Below, piece after piece: positions 23,041-34,088 of a stretch of 64,000 nucleotides of DNA. Under the pieces are notes generated by a model, which was not told the DNA's origin, did no database searches, and saw only the letters and a program-made list of their open reading frames with translations. Position numbers and translations under genes: made by a program. The stretch is from contig WNNJ02001911.1 in assembly GCA_012934845.2 (NCBI GenBank), positions 1 to 64,000 on the forward strand. The letters run 5' to 3'. Source of the DNA: Pomphorhynchus laevis (Eukaryota; Acanthocephala; Palaeacanthocephala; Echinorhynchida; Pomphorhynchidae). Every line of letters begins with the position of its first letter. Within the stretch, counting starts at the first letter, position 1.

Positions 23041-24141
23041 TTATCTGAGTTGACTCGCCCTTTTTGTTTTTCTACTCTTGTACATTTTTCTAAATGTACA
23101 ATATCGCGAATGCCTAGAAATTATATTATTAACAAAATAGGTCGTAGACTTTTAAGGTTGTTTCAATTGCTCACAGAAAAAAATAATAAAAACAGAAAAA
23201 CTGAAGAACAATTATATCCACGGATGTATGGAATCATTTTATTCATTCTGTACTATTAATTGAGCCAGTGAGGTAATTTCGATCCGAATTTTGTTTGATC
23301 ACAAATTCCGATTATCGCTTCAGGTAAGTAATTTTACTCATGCAGTGGTCAATGTGAATGTTAAAAACGATTTATAAACTTTACCATGTTCTTGAACATA
23401 TATTTTTAACGAATGTCCTCTAGTCTTTGTCGCTTATCGATTGAACACTGCAATTCGCATATCCATCGATTTCGTGTACAATTCAATGCATGGTGACTAT
23501 ATCAAGTTCAAAAACCATTACTTAGGTTAAACAGAAGTAATGCAATCGATTTTCATATTAAAAGCTGCCTAATAGTCTACATGATTTGGTAAACGCCTAG
23601 TAATCCATTCATGGTAATTTCGCACGTTCATTGAAATGTAGCTGACGAGTATTCTATAAATGGTAATATTCTGACACCAGTATGGACGACTCTTCGAGTC
23701 ATATGTAGAATACAAATAGAATAAAAGTAATTCACATAATATTGTAAATGATTTAATTTGTATTTAAAATAAAATAAAAGTGTCATAAAAAGCTATTAAT
23801 AAAAGTTAATTTTGAAATAGGAAAATCCTGAATATTTCAGTATAAAATACATTGTCGGTGACTAAATTTGCGTTTTCGAACTATTGCTACAAAAGCGTTA
23901 TCTGCAATAATTATAATTAACATTTGTTCCAAATCATTATTTTGTACAACGGCTGAAGAGCACATGCTCATGAAGTCGGATCACAATAAATTTAATAGTG
24001 AAATCAAATAAAAATTTAATCTTTCGTTTAAATTAGCCGATTGTTGCACTTAAAATCGTTGAGTCTGAAAGGTTGTTCCACGATTTGCTAACACAGTGTA
24101 CTATAGTTATTCATTTCTTCTTTGGCATGTTTAATTGTAAG
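23041..24141. other. no firm gene
   Basis: AT-rich. A consensus splice donor (CAG|GTAAGT, 23322-23323) ends a short open stretch (IRILFDHKFRLSLQ) that could precede the candidate exon at 24142 in phase 0, but this is speculative. Confidence 0.3.
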
Positions 24142-24279
24142 CTTGGTCCTCGTAATTGGTCACTTGATCGAAATGGGAACAAGTGGCGGCAAGGTTACTT
24201 TGATATGTCAGAAATCTCTGCACAAGCACTAAATCAGCTATCTAAAGAGATCGTTCAATTTAAACAATATTTAATATAG
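24142..24279 (+). CDS. candidate terminal exon, unidentified protein
   Basis: After an AG (TTTAATTGTAAG) an open frame of 45 codons runs to TAG 24277-24279. It reads LGPRNWSLDRNGNKWRQGYF, then DMSEISAQALNQLSKEIVQF, then KQYLI. The balanced composition, Trp content and absence of transposon motifs suggest a host protein C-terminus with a helical end. No family was recognised. Upstream exons are not established. Confidence 0.4.
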   Translation, partial: LGPRNWSLDRNGNKWRQGYFDMSEISAQALNQLSKEIVQFKQYLI

Positions 24280-24348
24280 TAATCATGTCTGCAAATTGAA
24301 TGCACCGAAATTGAATGAACTAGATATGTAGCCTTACGTAAAATACCT

Positions 24349-24790
24349 TCATATATGACGATTTATGTCTGAAACTGAGGATGGGTAGTCAGTGAAGCGT
24401 ATATAATGTATAGCAATAAAAAAAGCAGAGTAAGCTAAGCGAAAGCTATGCTCATTCAGTTCGCCTAATGTTCTTAAGAGACCCAGTATCCGCCTACATT
24501 TACGTGCGATCATTTGAACATGGGAAGTAGTCCCAAGACCATTATCCAACACTACGTCTAGATCAGATAACTGATGAACTTGTTCAATAAAGCAGCTGTC
24601 TATTGTGTAAGGCGATACATTATTTATCTGTTCAATGTGCAAATGTTTAGATTTATCTGAATTAAGAACTATAACAAAAGATTGGCACTAGCAAGTTATA
24701 AGGTTCACATCCTGCTGTAAACGATCATGGTCCTCAGCGGTTACTAAACTTCACAGATCTTCAAGTCATCTGCATAGAGATATTAAATTC
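24349..24790 (-). mobile_element. CR1/Jockey-like LINE RT C-terminal fragment
   Basis: Minus strand: LYADDLKICEV near 24.77 kb (catalytic YADD), then LHIEQINNVSPYTIDSCFIE, QLSDLDVVLDNGL, ARKCRRILGLLRTL and LAYSAFFIAIHYIRFTDYPS. This is the RT palm-to-thumb order (L-x-D-L-G-V-x-x-D) of CR1/Jockey-like LINEs. Truncated at both ends and broken. Confidence 0.78.
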
Positions 24791-24929
24791 AAGGTCGTTT
24801 ATATAGTTATATTTTATACAAGTTAAAATTGTCTTGATTATAATAAATTCTTACAATAGTCAATTTAATGATTTCAATGATTGAGAGTTAAAATAACATA
24901 GAAATATACATAAACTGTATTTCAACAAG

Positions 24930-27200
24930 TCTAAATCAATTTCGGCCAGCAACTCAAGTCCGTCAAGGAAACTTACATCGAAAAGCAAATTGGATGCGAC
25001 ATCAAGAACTGCAATGTTTGGACTCACGTTGCCAATCCTTTCACTGACGAGGACAACGTTTTAAATCGGAATTTCCTCTGCGGCTTCTGTTGTGCTGCCC
25101 TCGTAGGTAAGCTAATGAAGTATGACCATTCAAACGGTAAAGACGTTCTGGAGGCTAACGAAACAGAGTTGTGCTCAATAAATGAACTTGATGATGCCTC
25201 TCAGTCGACTAAGACCGCTGTTATACATAAACTATCAACAAAGGACAAAATATCTTCCAAGTTATCGTCGTCATCAGTTTGCTTACTAACTCCTTCGTCA
25301 TCTATGAATCCCGTTCTTGAAACTTCATACACACTCCTCATTTAACTACGGATGAAACTTCCCTTAATCTTCATCCTTCTAACAATGCAAACAGTATAGG
25401 CCTTCATCTTGTACCTCATTTTTCCTATTCATCCCCACATCTAAATACATCTCATACCTATTTTTCTCTTCACGTGCTCCTTACTCTACCTCCACAGTAT
25501 CACTTCTCAATACTTTACATCCTTCCGTCAAAATTATCTCCAGTAACATCTCCGTTCAACCGATTCAACAATCCACTCCTGTCACACATGCTCCAACCGT
25601 ATCACCTCTCAATAATTTGCATCCTTCCGTCAAAATCATCTCCAGTAACATCTCCGATCAACCGATTCAACACTCTACTCCTGTCACACATGTTCCAAAC
25701 TATCTTAAATCTTCACTTAGCACCCCTGTCATTCCAACGTTTATCTGCTATTCTGCTTCTACTCCTACCAGGTATGTCCGTCCACCACTTCTACGTAATC
25801 GTTTTCCTTCGCGCGATCGATGCATTATCATATCTAATTTAAAGCTTTCCGAAACTGTTTCTCCTCAATTTCGCCTCGATGATTATGTATCTGCTTTCAG
25901 GTATATCCTAGCAAGCATTCTTTCTTATGATAATCCATCCCTCTTCAATAATATCGCTCCTGTATCTTTGATCCGTTTAAACAAATCCACTAAATCCAAT
26001 CATATCAGTCCTCCACTCCTAAAAATCGTTTTCCGACATAGTTCACATGCATCCTTGGTACTCTCCCAACGTTTTAAACTTCTTACCACTTCGTCTACTT
26101 GTCGTATCTTTCCTGACCGCTCCCCTTCTGATATTGCCCAGCTCAATTTAGCTCGCATTGAGAAACATCGACGTGAAACAAACGGCAAGTCATCCTTATC
26201 TATACGTCAAATCAACGGAAATTTTTACATTGGACACACAAGGCCAAAAATTCGATGGCGTCCCATCTCTCCCCCTTGTCTTCTAAGCTAGTCGATATCA
26301 CTCCTAAGCATACTTTTCGTCTTAGTCTATTCAGCATTCGCTCCATTCTTCATAAAGCTGATATGCTCCTTGATATCTTCGATCAATTATCTATCGATAT
26401 TCTCTGCATTACCGAATCCTGGCACTCTGACTCCGACGATCTTGATATTCGTCGTCTATGTTGCTCTAGTTGTTCTCTCTTACTCGTCCCCATCCTCCTT
26501 TTCCGCCTCCACCATTATCCACACCAAGTCTACTCTGGAAACTTCTCGATATCCCTATTCTCTGCACAGCCTTACTCAATTATTCACTCTTTTCACTTCT
26601 TAACTATCTCTCCCAATGATCTCTGCATTCTGTTTGATTCTGAACTTATGTCTATCATCAATAATCTTCTACCTAGTTGACTCCGACGTTCTCAGCTTGC
26701 GCCATGCTCCCTGGTTCGATTCTGACTGTAGTCTTTCTAAGCGTCGACTCCGTCACTCTTTTCGTGTGTATAATCGCTTTCTTAAACGTTCTCCCAACTC
26801 ATCCCTCCAAATCTCCGTGATTCCTACTTTTCTCTACGCCCTTTACATCTTACTCTTATACGTACTAAACGTACTATCTTTTGGCGAAATCAACTCGAAT
26901 AATCTTCCAACTCTAAATATCATTGGAAAATCTTAAACCCAATTCTTTCACGATCATATACTCCTTGTAATATAAATCCTGATGAATTTTCTTCTTATCT
27001 ACAAACTAAGCTATCTAATTTACTTTCCCGACTACCCATATCCCCCTTGTACCATCGCTTCTCTTTAAATAATTCCCTCTTCGAGCTATTCCACCTTCTT
27101 CCCGTTTCATCTGATGAAGTGTCTTCGGTTCTGCTGTCATTACCTAATAAAACCTCCCTCTGACACAATTCTCACTCACTTGTTTAAAAATATCTGCTCC
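24930..27200 (+). mobile_element. CR1-like LINE, ORF1 with PHD-like cysteines, endonuclease start, RT start
   Basis: Plus strand: ORF1 from about 24.93 kb has a PHD-like cysteine segment (CNVWTHVANPFTD then NFLCGFCCAALVGKLMK) followed by a Ser/Pro-rich region to about 26.23 kb. Overlapping at 26255 is an endonuclease start (LSLFSIRSILHKADMLLDIF, DILCITESWHSDSDD). Later come APWFDSDCSLSKRRLRHSF and an RT start (LLPVSSDEVSSVLLSLPNKT) near 27.1 kb. This order is typical of CR1-group LINEs. Parts of the endonuclease and most of the RT are missing, and several frame changes are present. ORF1 contains a 102-bp tandem duplication. Confidence 0.78.
25494..25700. repeat. 102-bp in-frame tandem duplication in LINE ORF1
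   Basis: CATCCTTCCGTCAAAAT occurs at 25518 and 25620, with flanking sequence conserved for about 100 bp. The unit is a multiple of three and adds 34 residues (LHPSVKIISSNIS... repeated). Confidence 0.85.
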
Positions 27201-27830
27201 TCTATCTCACCCTTCCTACTGACAGTCGACAATGATTTTTTAGAATCCTCAGAGGGATTCACTCAAGGGACCAGCTTCCGTGATTGCGTTTGCAGCGGCG
27301 TCTCTTCCCTTGATTAATAGATTCTTTCAAAGGTTGCTCCGAATGCTGTACATCGCTGGTATGCGGATGGCTCTAATATTATCGGAAATGTGGAGGACCT
27401 TAAGACGATTTGGGATACTGTGCGTCAAGTCGGTCCTGATTTTGGATTTTATCTTAATGAGGAAAAGTGTCAAATGTTGGTACACGAGAAGATACTTAGC
27501 GTCCCCCATTGATTTTCGTAGAATCTAACCTATGCATTAATACTCAGGGAATTGAGATACTGGGTTCAGCTATTGGTACAAAATCATATACAAATATGTT
27601 CGTAAAGAGGACAATATGTGAATGGTCTACTTGCATAGAGAGGTTGGTACTAGTAGCCGACGAAGATCCTCACCTGGCTTACGTCGCTCTGACTCAAGCA
27701 CCACAACACAGCTGGAACTTCATACGACGAACTATACGTGTCTATTCAGAAGCATTCACAAACTTGTCCGAAATCATAGTATACTCGCTTGTTCCCAAGA
27801 TAACTGGCGTCGTCGATATATAAGGCGGAC
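27201..27830 (+). mobile_element. RT fragment of an unclassified LINE-like family (QGDxL, WYADGS type)
   Basis: Plus strand: SEGFTQGDQL, then IAFAAASLPLINRFFQ, then VHRWYADGSNIIGNVEDL, VRQVGPDFGFYLNEEKCQML, LGSAIGTKSYTNMFVKRTI, LAYVALTQAPQHSWNFIRRT and LVPKITG. These match a reverse transcriptase family common in cnidarian and other invertebrate genomes (T-Q-G-D-P-L-A-M ... W-Y-A-D-D ... G-P-x-x-G-Y ... H-L-G-A-A-x-G-T). It directly follows a CR1-like LINE, so the boundary near 27.2 kb is a junction between two unrelated elements. Broken; clade not assigned. Confidence 0.68.
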
Positions 27831-28850
27831 TCTTCTAGAGACACGACTAAAGAAATCACACTATCAAACGAGAACTGGCCAAGGAAAATATTAGCAATAG
27901 TTCTTTGGTCGTAAACGGTATTTACATTAGGAGTAGACATGCTAACTATGTCTATATTTGCTGAACTCCGTTTTTTAAGACAATTGAAAAACTTTTTAAG
28001 GTTTGTCGCTGTTGAGGAACAAATCTTAAATATGAAACTTTTACCGTTTCTCACTTTTTAATGACGTGACCTTATTTCTTGCAGACTTATAACTTGAGAA
28101 GGGATCTGAACAGTTTTTATACGAGTAAAATAGTCTGTTACGTAACTTGATCACTCTTCGGATTTCCAAGTCAAACCAAATCGATACGCTGAAGCGGATT
28201 TTGTGATATTTTTTTCTCACCGTAGATTAAGGGATTTGGCTATTATATTCTTGATAGCGCCGTTTTTAAACGATTGGAATTCGCTCTAAGCACATTTAGC
28301 ATATGCAAATGAGAGACTAGAATTTCTGGTTTCATCCAGATGGAGTTTGATTGTGGTGGCGATGTGGTCACTACGACTAAAAGATGGATCGAGGTAATAT
28401 CCGGCATTTTGTGAAGGCCGATATTTGATCACAGGTCAAACAATGAAGACGATTGTCCTCGAAAGCGAGTAGATTCGTGTATATGTTTAAATTTAAGTCA
28501 TTCATTGTATATAACAGTGAACTAGACTCTTGATTAAGACCCCTTTTCTACAACCATATCATACCACTTTGTATAAGACATGTTAAAATCGCTTAATACC
28601 AAGGAGCGGGAATGTGCACGGAGATGCATCCTTAAATAGTTGCAAATGTCGAAGGTTTTGCAGCGATAAGATCGATAAAACAAGCCGATAAAAATAGTGC
28701 CTAGTGTTGGGGACGAGATCACTGACCATATGCACTCATTCATGTTCGTCTTAGCCGAAGATTCAATTATTTTGAAGTTAGGTGAATGCTTTATATAGAG
28801 AAGTACTACCCCGCCTTTCGAATAATTCTGTCACACCAGGGAGCTCTTCA
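27831..28850 (-). mobile_element. CR1/L2-like LINE endonuclease and linker fragment
   Basis: Minus strand: endonuclease at 28743-28534 (IWSVISSPTLGTIFIGLFYR, LVLSDFNMSYTKWYDMV), then SRSDHIATTIKLHLD near 28.35 kb, then the pre-RT linker (NLKKFFNCLKKRSSANIDIV, IANIFLGQF). It matches the endonuclease-to-RT junction of CR1/L2 LINEs. The RT is missing. Tail-to-tail with the RT fragment at 27.2-27.83 kb. Confidence 0.72.
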
Positions 28851-29459
28851 TATTAGATACCCTGTGAAGCTTCAGTAACTGATAATACTTTGGGTATTGG
28901 GTTAAAATCCTAAAGTATTCTGGAGCAAAATTAACCACAGAAAATCCGCTTAACGAAATGTTTTAATGTGATCTTCAGTTGCAGTTACCGTCATTTAAAC
29001 TTTGCAGTTGTCGTTTGAACTATTAACTTGATGCGACTGATACGACAAACGATAAAGAACCACTGACAATTGTATTGTTATTTAAACATTGTTTGCACTT
29101 CTTTCCTGTCATTTTCTTGAGTCGTTCATGCTACAAAGTTTTTGCTACGAAGTAAATTCAGCTGTATTTGAAAATACTTTTGTCTTCTTTCATTAGATTA
29201 TTTGTTAGACAATAGTCCAAATGTTACTTATGGTTATTTAGTTTTACTTTCATGTTCTGTTAAATTCCATGTAATATATTCAAGTTAGGTTCATGTTCTT
29301 TAGAAACAATAACGTTTCGGCCAACAGGTGTGATCATTTTCAAGTTTGTTTAACTTTTACTAAAAATGGTTTAATGTTTAAATTAAAAAAAGATTTATTT
29401 AACGCGGCAAATGCGTGCCAGCGCACGCTTACATGACCACAACAAAACATAAATGTAAA
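28851..29459. other. no gene seen
   Basis: Moderately AT-rich DNA without recognisable coding or RNA features. Confidence 0.4.
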
Positions 29460-30000
29460 TCATGTGTCGAGAAGGTGTGAACGGAGGAGGTGTTTGAATG
29501 TGATAAAGGATGGAGCGCGGCGGACGTCGAGATGGAGTTGATTCCAGGCGAGTGGGGCGGCGACGAGGAAGGATTGGAGACCATAGTTGTTGGAGTAATT
29601 AGGAACGTGGAGTAAGAGGGTATGACAGGAACGAAGCAATAGCGAGGTGGGGCGAGTATCGTCTAAGAAAGGAAGGTTGATGAACGATGGGGAGCCGACA
29701 GCGATGAGACGAAAAATAATGAGAAGGCGGAGTTTGATGCGGATGTGGATGGTGGGCCAGGAGAGTTGGGCAATATATGTGGATATGTGGTCGAAGCGAC
29801 GGAGACGAAAGAGCACTCGAACGGCGGAGTTGATTATGCGTTGTAGGGGTAGGATGATAGATTTCGGAGAATTGGCGTAAAGGCTAAGGCCGTAATCGAT
29901 TTTAGGGAAAATAAGCGATGAAAGAAGAGACATACAAGAACGGAAGTCGATAAGGGGGCGGATACGGCGGATGTCACGGAGAATTAAGTTAGACGAGTGA
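29460..30000 (-). mobile_element. CR1-like LINE, RT C-terminal end
   Basis: An open frame of 157 codons on the minus strand (29933-29460), continuing upstream to about 30 kb. It reads SLLSSLIFPKIDYGLSLYAN, LQRIINSAVRVLFRLRRFDH, then AAPLAWNQLHLDVRRAPSFI and TFKHLLRSHLLDT-stop. This is the C-terminal signature of CR1/Jockey-type RTs (W-N-x-L-P-x-x-L-R-x-x-x-S-x-x-x-F-K-x-x-L-K). GC content is clearly above the flanks. 5'-truncated; the surviving frame is intact, so this copy is younger than most here. Confidence 0.85.
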
Positions 30001-30011
30001 ACCTTGTCACT

Positions 30012-30040
30012 TAAGGTATTAACCTCAAGTTAATACCTTA
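30012..30040. repeat. 12-bp hairpin at the LINE border
   Basis: TAAGGTATTAAC (30012-30023) and its perfect complement (30029-30040) with a 5-nt loop, right at the 5' border of the LINE fragment. Confidence 0.75.
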
Positions 30041-30438
30041 GCATTAACTTAAGTATATTACAATACTTGAAATCGATTGTCCAAAAATAAAATGTAATAT
30101 TAAAAAATAGTTTAATGTAATAAATTTGATTTTCCGGTAAAACAATATGTATTAGAAAAGTAACTACCCCCGAATACTGTTTAAAAATCAACATTACATT
30201 CTCCTATTTTAAAACCTAATCTTGATTTCATGGCATAAAGTAATTTGAGTAATTATTTTAATAAAGTTATTTTACTGAATCATAAATTCAAAATGATGTT
30301 ACAACTCAACTATATTGAGTTATGATAAACCAATGTATGATAACAAAGAACATATTGGGATTATTATTTTGTTACGATGAAATAATCTAAAAATGTTGCA
30401 TTATTCGAAGCTGTATGGACTAATGAGAAGCCATTTGA
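30041..30438. other. 3' flank of the PLAT gene
   Basis: AT-rich and non-coding; it should hold the 3' UTR and poly(A) site of the minus-strand PLAT gene. No exact AATAAA on the minus strand close to the stop was identified with confidence. Confidence 0.4.
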
Positions 30439-33400
30439 TTATTTTAATACCTGTAGACAATGACCATCAGGTGATTTAGCGTCCAGCGAATTCTTTATTT
30501 TGAATTTCTTCCATTTTTTCGCATTTTCATCTGTAGTAAACTCTAGTGATTCAGCATGCCATCTGTCTTCGGCACCGCCATCATGGAATATTTCAAGCTG
30601 CTTAAGTTCACCGATATTTGGACCATATACGGTAAATGAATCAAGCTGCCCCTTTTGAAAAGGCTCACTTTTATCTGATTTACCTAAATGAATTGCATTC
30701 ACATTTGAATTAGTTCCCATTATATTTATAAACACTTGTGGTTTCTTATTATTTTTACTTTCAAAACCTTTCGAACCAGTTTTTATTTTGAAGTAATATG
30801 CAGTATTATTTTCATCGCTTTGTGCATCGTATTTCGATAAATCTTTTCCTTGTGGTAAATATCCAGGCTCTTCATCAACTAGTAGATTTACAGCAAGGCG
30901 TTTGTCGTACTTATTTCGATCGAACCATCTATTTACAGGAAAATAGTAAACCTGCTTATTTTTGACATCAATAACGCTGAGATGTTCACAAAACCACGCG
31001 TCTTTACCATCGTTTTTAAGTTGCAACACTGCTTTTTGAATTTTTCCAATTGGCTTAATATTCGGAAAAAGAAACTCATCCGTTTTTCCATTTTCAAATG
31101 GATTTTTATTTGTAGTTGAATTAACTAGTAGCAGCTCATTCGTTGTTTTATTATTTTCATTTATAAAGCGCACGGATACGTCATTATCGGTTCCTGCTGA
31201 TTTTATAATATTCTTTTGTCCGGTTTTTACCTTAATTATGTATCCTTTAGATGCTTGACTAGGCGCTGATTTGTCTGCATCCGATTTCTGTGTACTATCT
31301 TCCGATACAGCGCTTGAATCAGAAGGGCTTGTATTTTTTTCTTTGTAACCCGGCTCTTTATTTGTTACAAGTTCGATGCTAGTTTGCTTATCATACTGAT
31401 TTTTATCCAACCAACGGTTAACTGGAAAATTATATATTTTGTTTTGAGCTACATCTTCTATTGTAACGTATTCGCAAAACCAACCAATTTTGGATTTTGG
31501 ATCTATTGCAAGTGTGGCAGCGCTTAACTGACCAATACTCTTTTTGTCAGAGAAATGAAAAATATCTGTTTTACCCTGCTCAAAAGGATTTTTGTTGTTT
31601 TTCGATTGTTTCAAAATCAACTTAATATTTTGTTTCTTCTCTCCCTGCACTGCCATGGTTACTGCCGCATCAGTTCCACTTTTCCCGAGGAATCCACTAT
31701 CACCTGTCTTAACAATTACAACATAACCAGATGTTATTTTACCTAGATTTTCCCGAATTTCTTTATTATTTTTTTCATCCGGGATATATTTTTGTCGACT
31801 TGAACTTTTATCGGGATTGACATCTACCTGTAGATCCAGTGATTTAAGGCCATCTTGTTTTCTCTCACCTAGCCATCTATTAACCGGAAATGTATAGGTC
31901 TGAGATGTATCAAGATCAATTACTGTAATATTCTCGCAAAACCATGCATCTGATTCACCACCATCATGCCATAGTTTTGCAGCCTGTATTTGACCAACTG
32001 ATCTTACGTTGTTAAATAAAAATGTATCGACACTGTCTCTTTCAAACTGTTTCTTTCTGCTACCTTGCTGCTTTAACTCAAATTGATCACTTACTGTAAC
32101 GTCTGATGCCAATTGTATAAATACTTTGGGACGTGATGGCCCTTCAAATCCGACAGTGTTTTTATTACCTGTCTTAACTTTAATTTGATATGATGTTGAT
32201 CCAGCTTTGCGTGTATTCTGAGCTCTTACTCTTATTCGCTCCATATCTATAGGACCTGATAAGGGAAAGAAATAAGTTTTGTCATTCACGAAATCGGTTA
32301 GAGTCACTGAATCACAATGCCATTCTGATTCTTGTGGACCACGCACACTTATCTCCATATACTCAATATTAGAAGTTATTGGCCACTTGGCTTCGAACAC
32401 GTCCTTTGATTGAGGTGTGAAATGCGTTTGGCCATCTGAAAATTCAATAAGCCCTCCAATTATTTTTACCCCACCTTTGAATAAAATCGTCAATTTGTTA
32501 GCATAAGTAAGCTTCCCTTTCAACGTCTTAATTTCTACCCCATAAGTTGACTGATTCTTTGATTTAGCTGCTGCTTTAGTTACTTTCAATTGTGGTTTCT
32601 CCTTCATTATACCTTTATTTTTCGCAACGTATATTTCCAAATCTCCTTGATCGTCTCCTTTGATTGTAGCTAGTACAGGAAAACTTGACGTTCCTCTTTT
32701 TTCTTCAGTAACTTCAATATTTCTCAAATCCCATGATTGAAATTGCCTGTCCCTGTGAAAAATACCAATTGCCTTCAATGGTCCGACATCTGGGCAATAG
32801 AATACATATGTGTTGATTTTAGATGCTTCGGGCAAGTTGGCTTGCGATTCACATATATTCATGTAGTTTGATTCGTTCGAATCACTGTACAGTTTTAGCA
32901 GTATAGGGTAATCTTTGATATCTGTTCCAACAATACCTTCTGTACCTGTATACACGGAAATCTCGTATTTAATTAATTCGGTGTCTTCCTCAACTGCATC
33001 CATTTGTGTCTGCTGAGTAGATGTAGTTACACTATTAGCTATTTGTTTCAATGCAGTGAGTATGTTCTGTAGGGTTAATAGTATGTCAGATGTCAGCGGT
33101 GAAACATTAAATGTATTCTTTACTCTATCTGTATGCTCCAGTTCGCAGAACAAAAGATCAAAGTCTCCCTCAAGTTGTTTTAATTGTAAAAGAATAGGTC
33201 TTATTTCGCCCATTTCGTAATCTGGGTCTTCTTCCATTTGATAAAGCCTTTTTAATTTATTTTTAAAAGCACTAAATTTACTCTTAGTGTCGACAGTCAG
33301 AAGTACTTCCTGCTCTGGGCACGTATACCGTGTTGCTCTTAATTCATATATAATTCGTCTAGCTCGTTTGCATTCATTATTCACCGCTCTTTCATTGCTA

Positions 33401-33792
33401 TTAAGATCATACGATAGATCAAACTTGATCTTACAGCTAAGTTCATTAGATGTGTTATCCATGTTATTTAGTTCTTCTTCAATCTGTACTGATGAAATGG
33501 TAACATTAGATGGTACATTTGTGTTAGATCTACTATCGCTTACGTTTGTTTTACTTGATGATCCCTTTAGCTTAATCGCAGCCAAAGCTCGAGCAGCTTC
33601 CTCTCTTCTTTGCACCTCCGTCGCTATCACGGAATTTCGTTTAACTTTTTCTTTTTTACGTCGTTCGTTTTCAGTATCGAAAAACACTTTTTGCAAAGCT
33701 GCTGATTTTATACAAGTATAGGCAAAGTCTACTAGTGATCCTGATGTTTGGACTAATCCAGATACAAGTTGATCCAATGTTGTAGACGGCAT
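30439..33792 (-). CDS. multi-PLAT (lipoxygenase-homology) domain protein, single exon
   Basis: Uninterrupted frame, 1117 residues from ATG at 33792 (MPSTTLDQLVSGLV). The frame is open nine codons further 5' to a GTG but has no earlier ATG. Residues 1-270 are Lys/Glu-rich and probably helical, with no known domain. From about 270 to the end there are six PLAT-like beta-sandwich domains, at roughly 270-390, 415-535, 540-665, 690-810, 850-970 and 990-1110. Repeated marks are IKVKTG, GTD, NPFE-x-GK-TD, AWFCE-x-x-x-x-x-D and the strand YxFPVNRW. The first and second are most divergent. PLAT domains bind lipids or membrane proteins; the tandem layout resembles LOXHD1. No signal peptide or membrane segment is visible, so a cytosolic or membrane-peripheral role is inferred. 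The intact 3.35-kb frame amid decayed transposons indicates selection. Confidence 0.9.
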   Translation of the reverse strand: MPSTTLDQLVSGLVQTSGSLVDFAYTCIKSAALQKVFFDTENERRKKEKVKRNSVIATEVQRREEAARALAAIKLKGSSSKTNVSDSRSNTNVPSNVTISSVQIEEELNNMDNTSNELSCKIKFDLSYDLNSNERAVNNECKRARRIIYELRATRYTCPEQEVLLTVDTKSKFSAFKNKLKRLYQMEEDPDYEMGEIRPILLQLKQLEGDFDLLFCELEHTDRVKNTFNVSPLTSDILLTLQNILTALKQIANSVTTSTQQTQMDAVEEDTELIKYEISVYTGTEGIVGTDIKDYPILLKLYSDSNESNYMNICESQANLPEASKINTYVFYCPDVGPLKAIGIFHRDRQFQSWDLRNIEVTEEKRGTSSFPVLATIKGDDQGDLEIYVAKNKGIMKEKPQLKVTKAAAKSKNQSTYGVEIKTLKGKLTYANKLTILFKGGVKIIGGLIEFSDGQTHFTPQSKDVFEAKWPITSNIEYMEISVRGPQESEWHCDSVTLTDFVNDKTYFFPLSGPIDMERIRVRAQNTRKAGSTSYQIKVKTGNKNTVGFEGPSRPKVFIQLASDVTVSDQFELKQQGSRKKQFERDSVDTFLFNNVRSVGQIQAAKLWHDGGESDAWFCENITVIDLDTSQTYTFPVNRWLGERKQDGLKSLDLQVDVNPDKSSSRQKYIPDEKNNKEIRENLGKITSGYVVIVKTGDSGFLGKSGTDAAVTMAVQGEKKQNIKLILKQSKNNKNPFEQGKTDIFHFSDKKSIGQLSAATLAIDPKSKIGWFCEYVTIEDVAQNKIYNFPVNRWLDKNQYDKQTSIELVTNKEPGYKEKNTSPSDSSAVSEDSTQKSDADKSAPSQASKGYIIKVKTGQKNIIKSAGTDNDVSVRFINENNKTTNELLLVNSTTNKNPFENGKTDEFLFPNIKPIGKIQKAVLQLKNDGKDAWFCEHLSVIDVKNKQVYYFPVNRWFDRNKYDKRLAVNLLVDEEPGYLPQGKDLSKYDAQSDENNTAYYFKIKTGSKGFESKNNKKPQVFINIMGTNSNVNAIHLGKSDKSEPFQKGQLDSFTVYGPNIGELKQLEIFHDGGAEDRWHAESLEFTTDENAKKWKKFKIKNSLDAKSPDGHCLQVLK

Positions 33793-34073
33793 ATTTTTAC
33801 TTATGTATCCTGTTATCACTAACTTTAAAATTCACATTCAAAAAGTTTAAAGCTTTATAACCGAAATTATAAATGGCGCCAACCAAATTTATACTTTTAA
33901 TTTTTAACAAAGACATAATTAACGGTGATATTTGCTTTAAGCTATTGTTGACAAGAATAATAGATATTAAATTGTGATTCATTTAACTTAACTTTAGAGA
34001 AATATTGAAAAAAATAAACATAAATTATATATTGAAATTTTGATGACTTTTTTACCTTGCAAACTGCTTTTAT

Positions 34074-34088
34074 CCTATATATATAAGC
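34074..34088 (-). promoter_or_regulatory. possible TATA element of the PLAT gene
   Basis: Minus-strand GGCTTATATATATAGG lies about 290 bp upstream of the PLAT start codon. In such AT-rich DNA a TATA match is weak evidence. A possible 5' UTR splice acceptor (ATAACAG, 33813) lies just before the start. Confidence 0.25.

Noticed and set aside
33287-33721. 144-codon frame on the plus strand
   Set aside because: Exact antisense of the PLAT gene coding sequence; a shadow frame.
33793-33819. GTG at 33819 as the PLAT gene start
   Set aside because: Animal genes start at ATG; the first in-frame ATG is at 33792.
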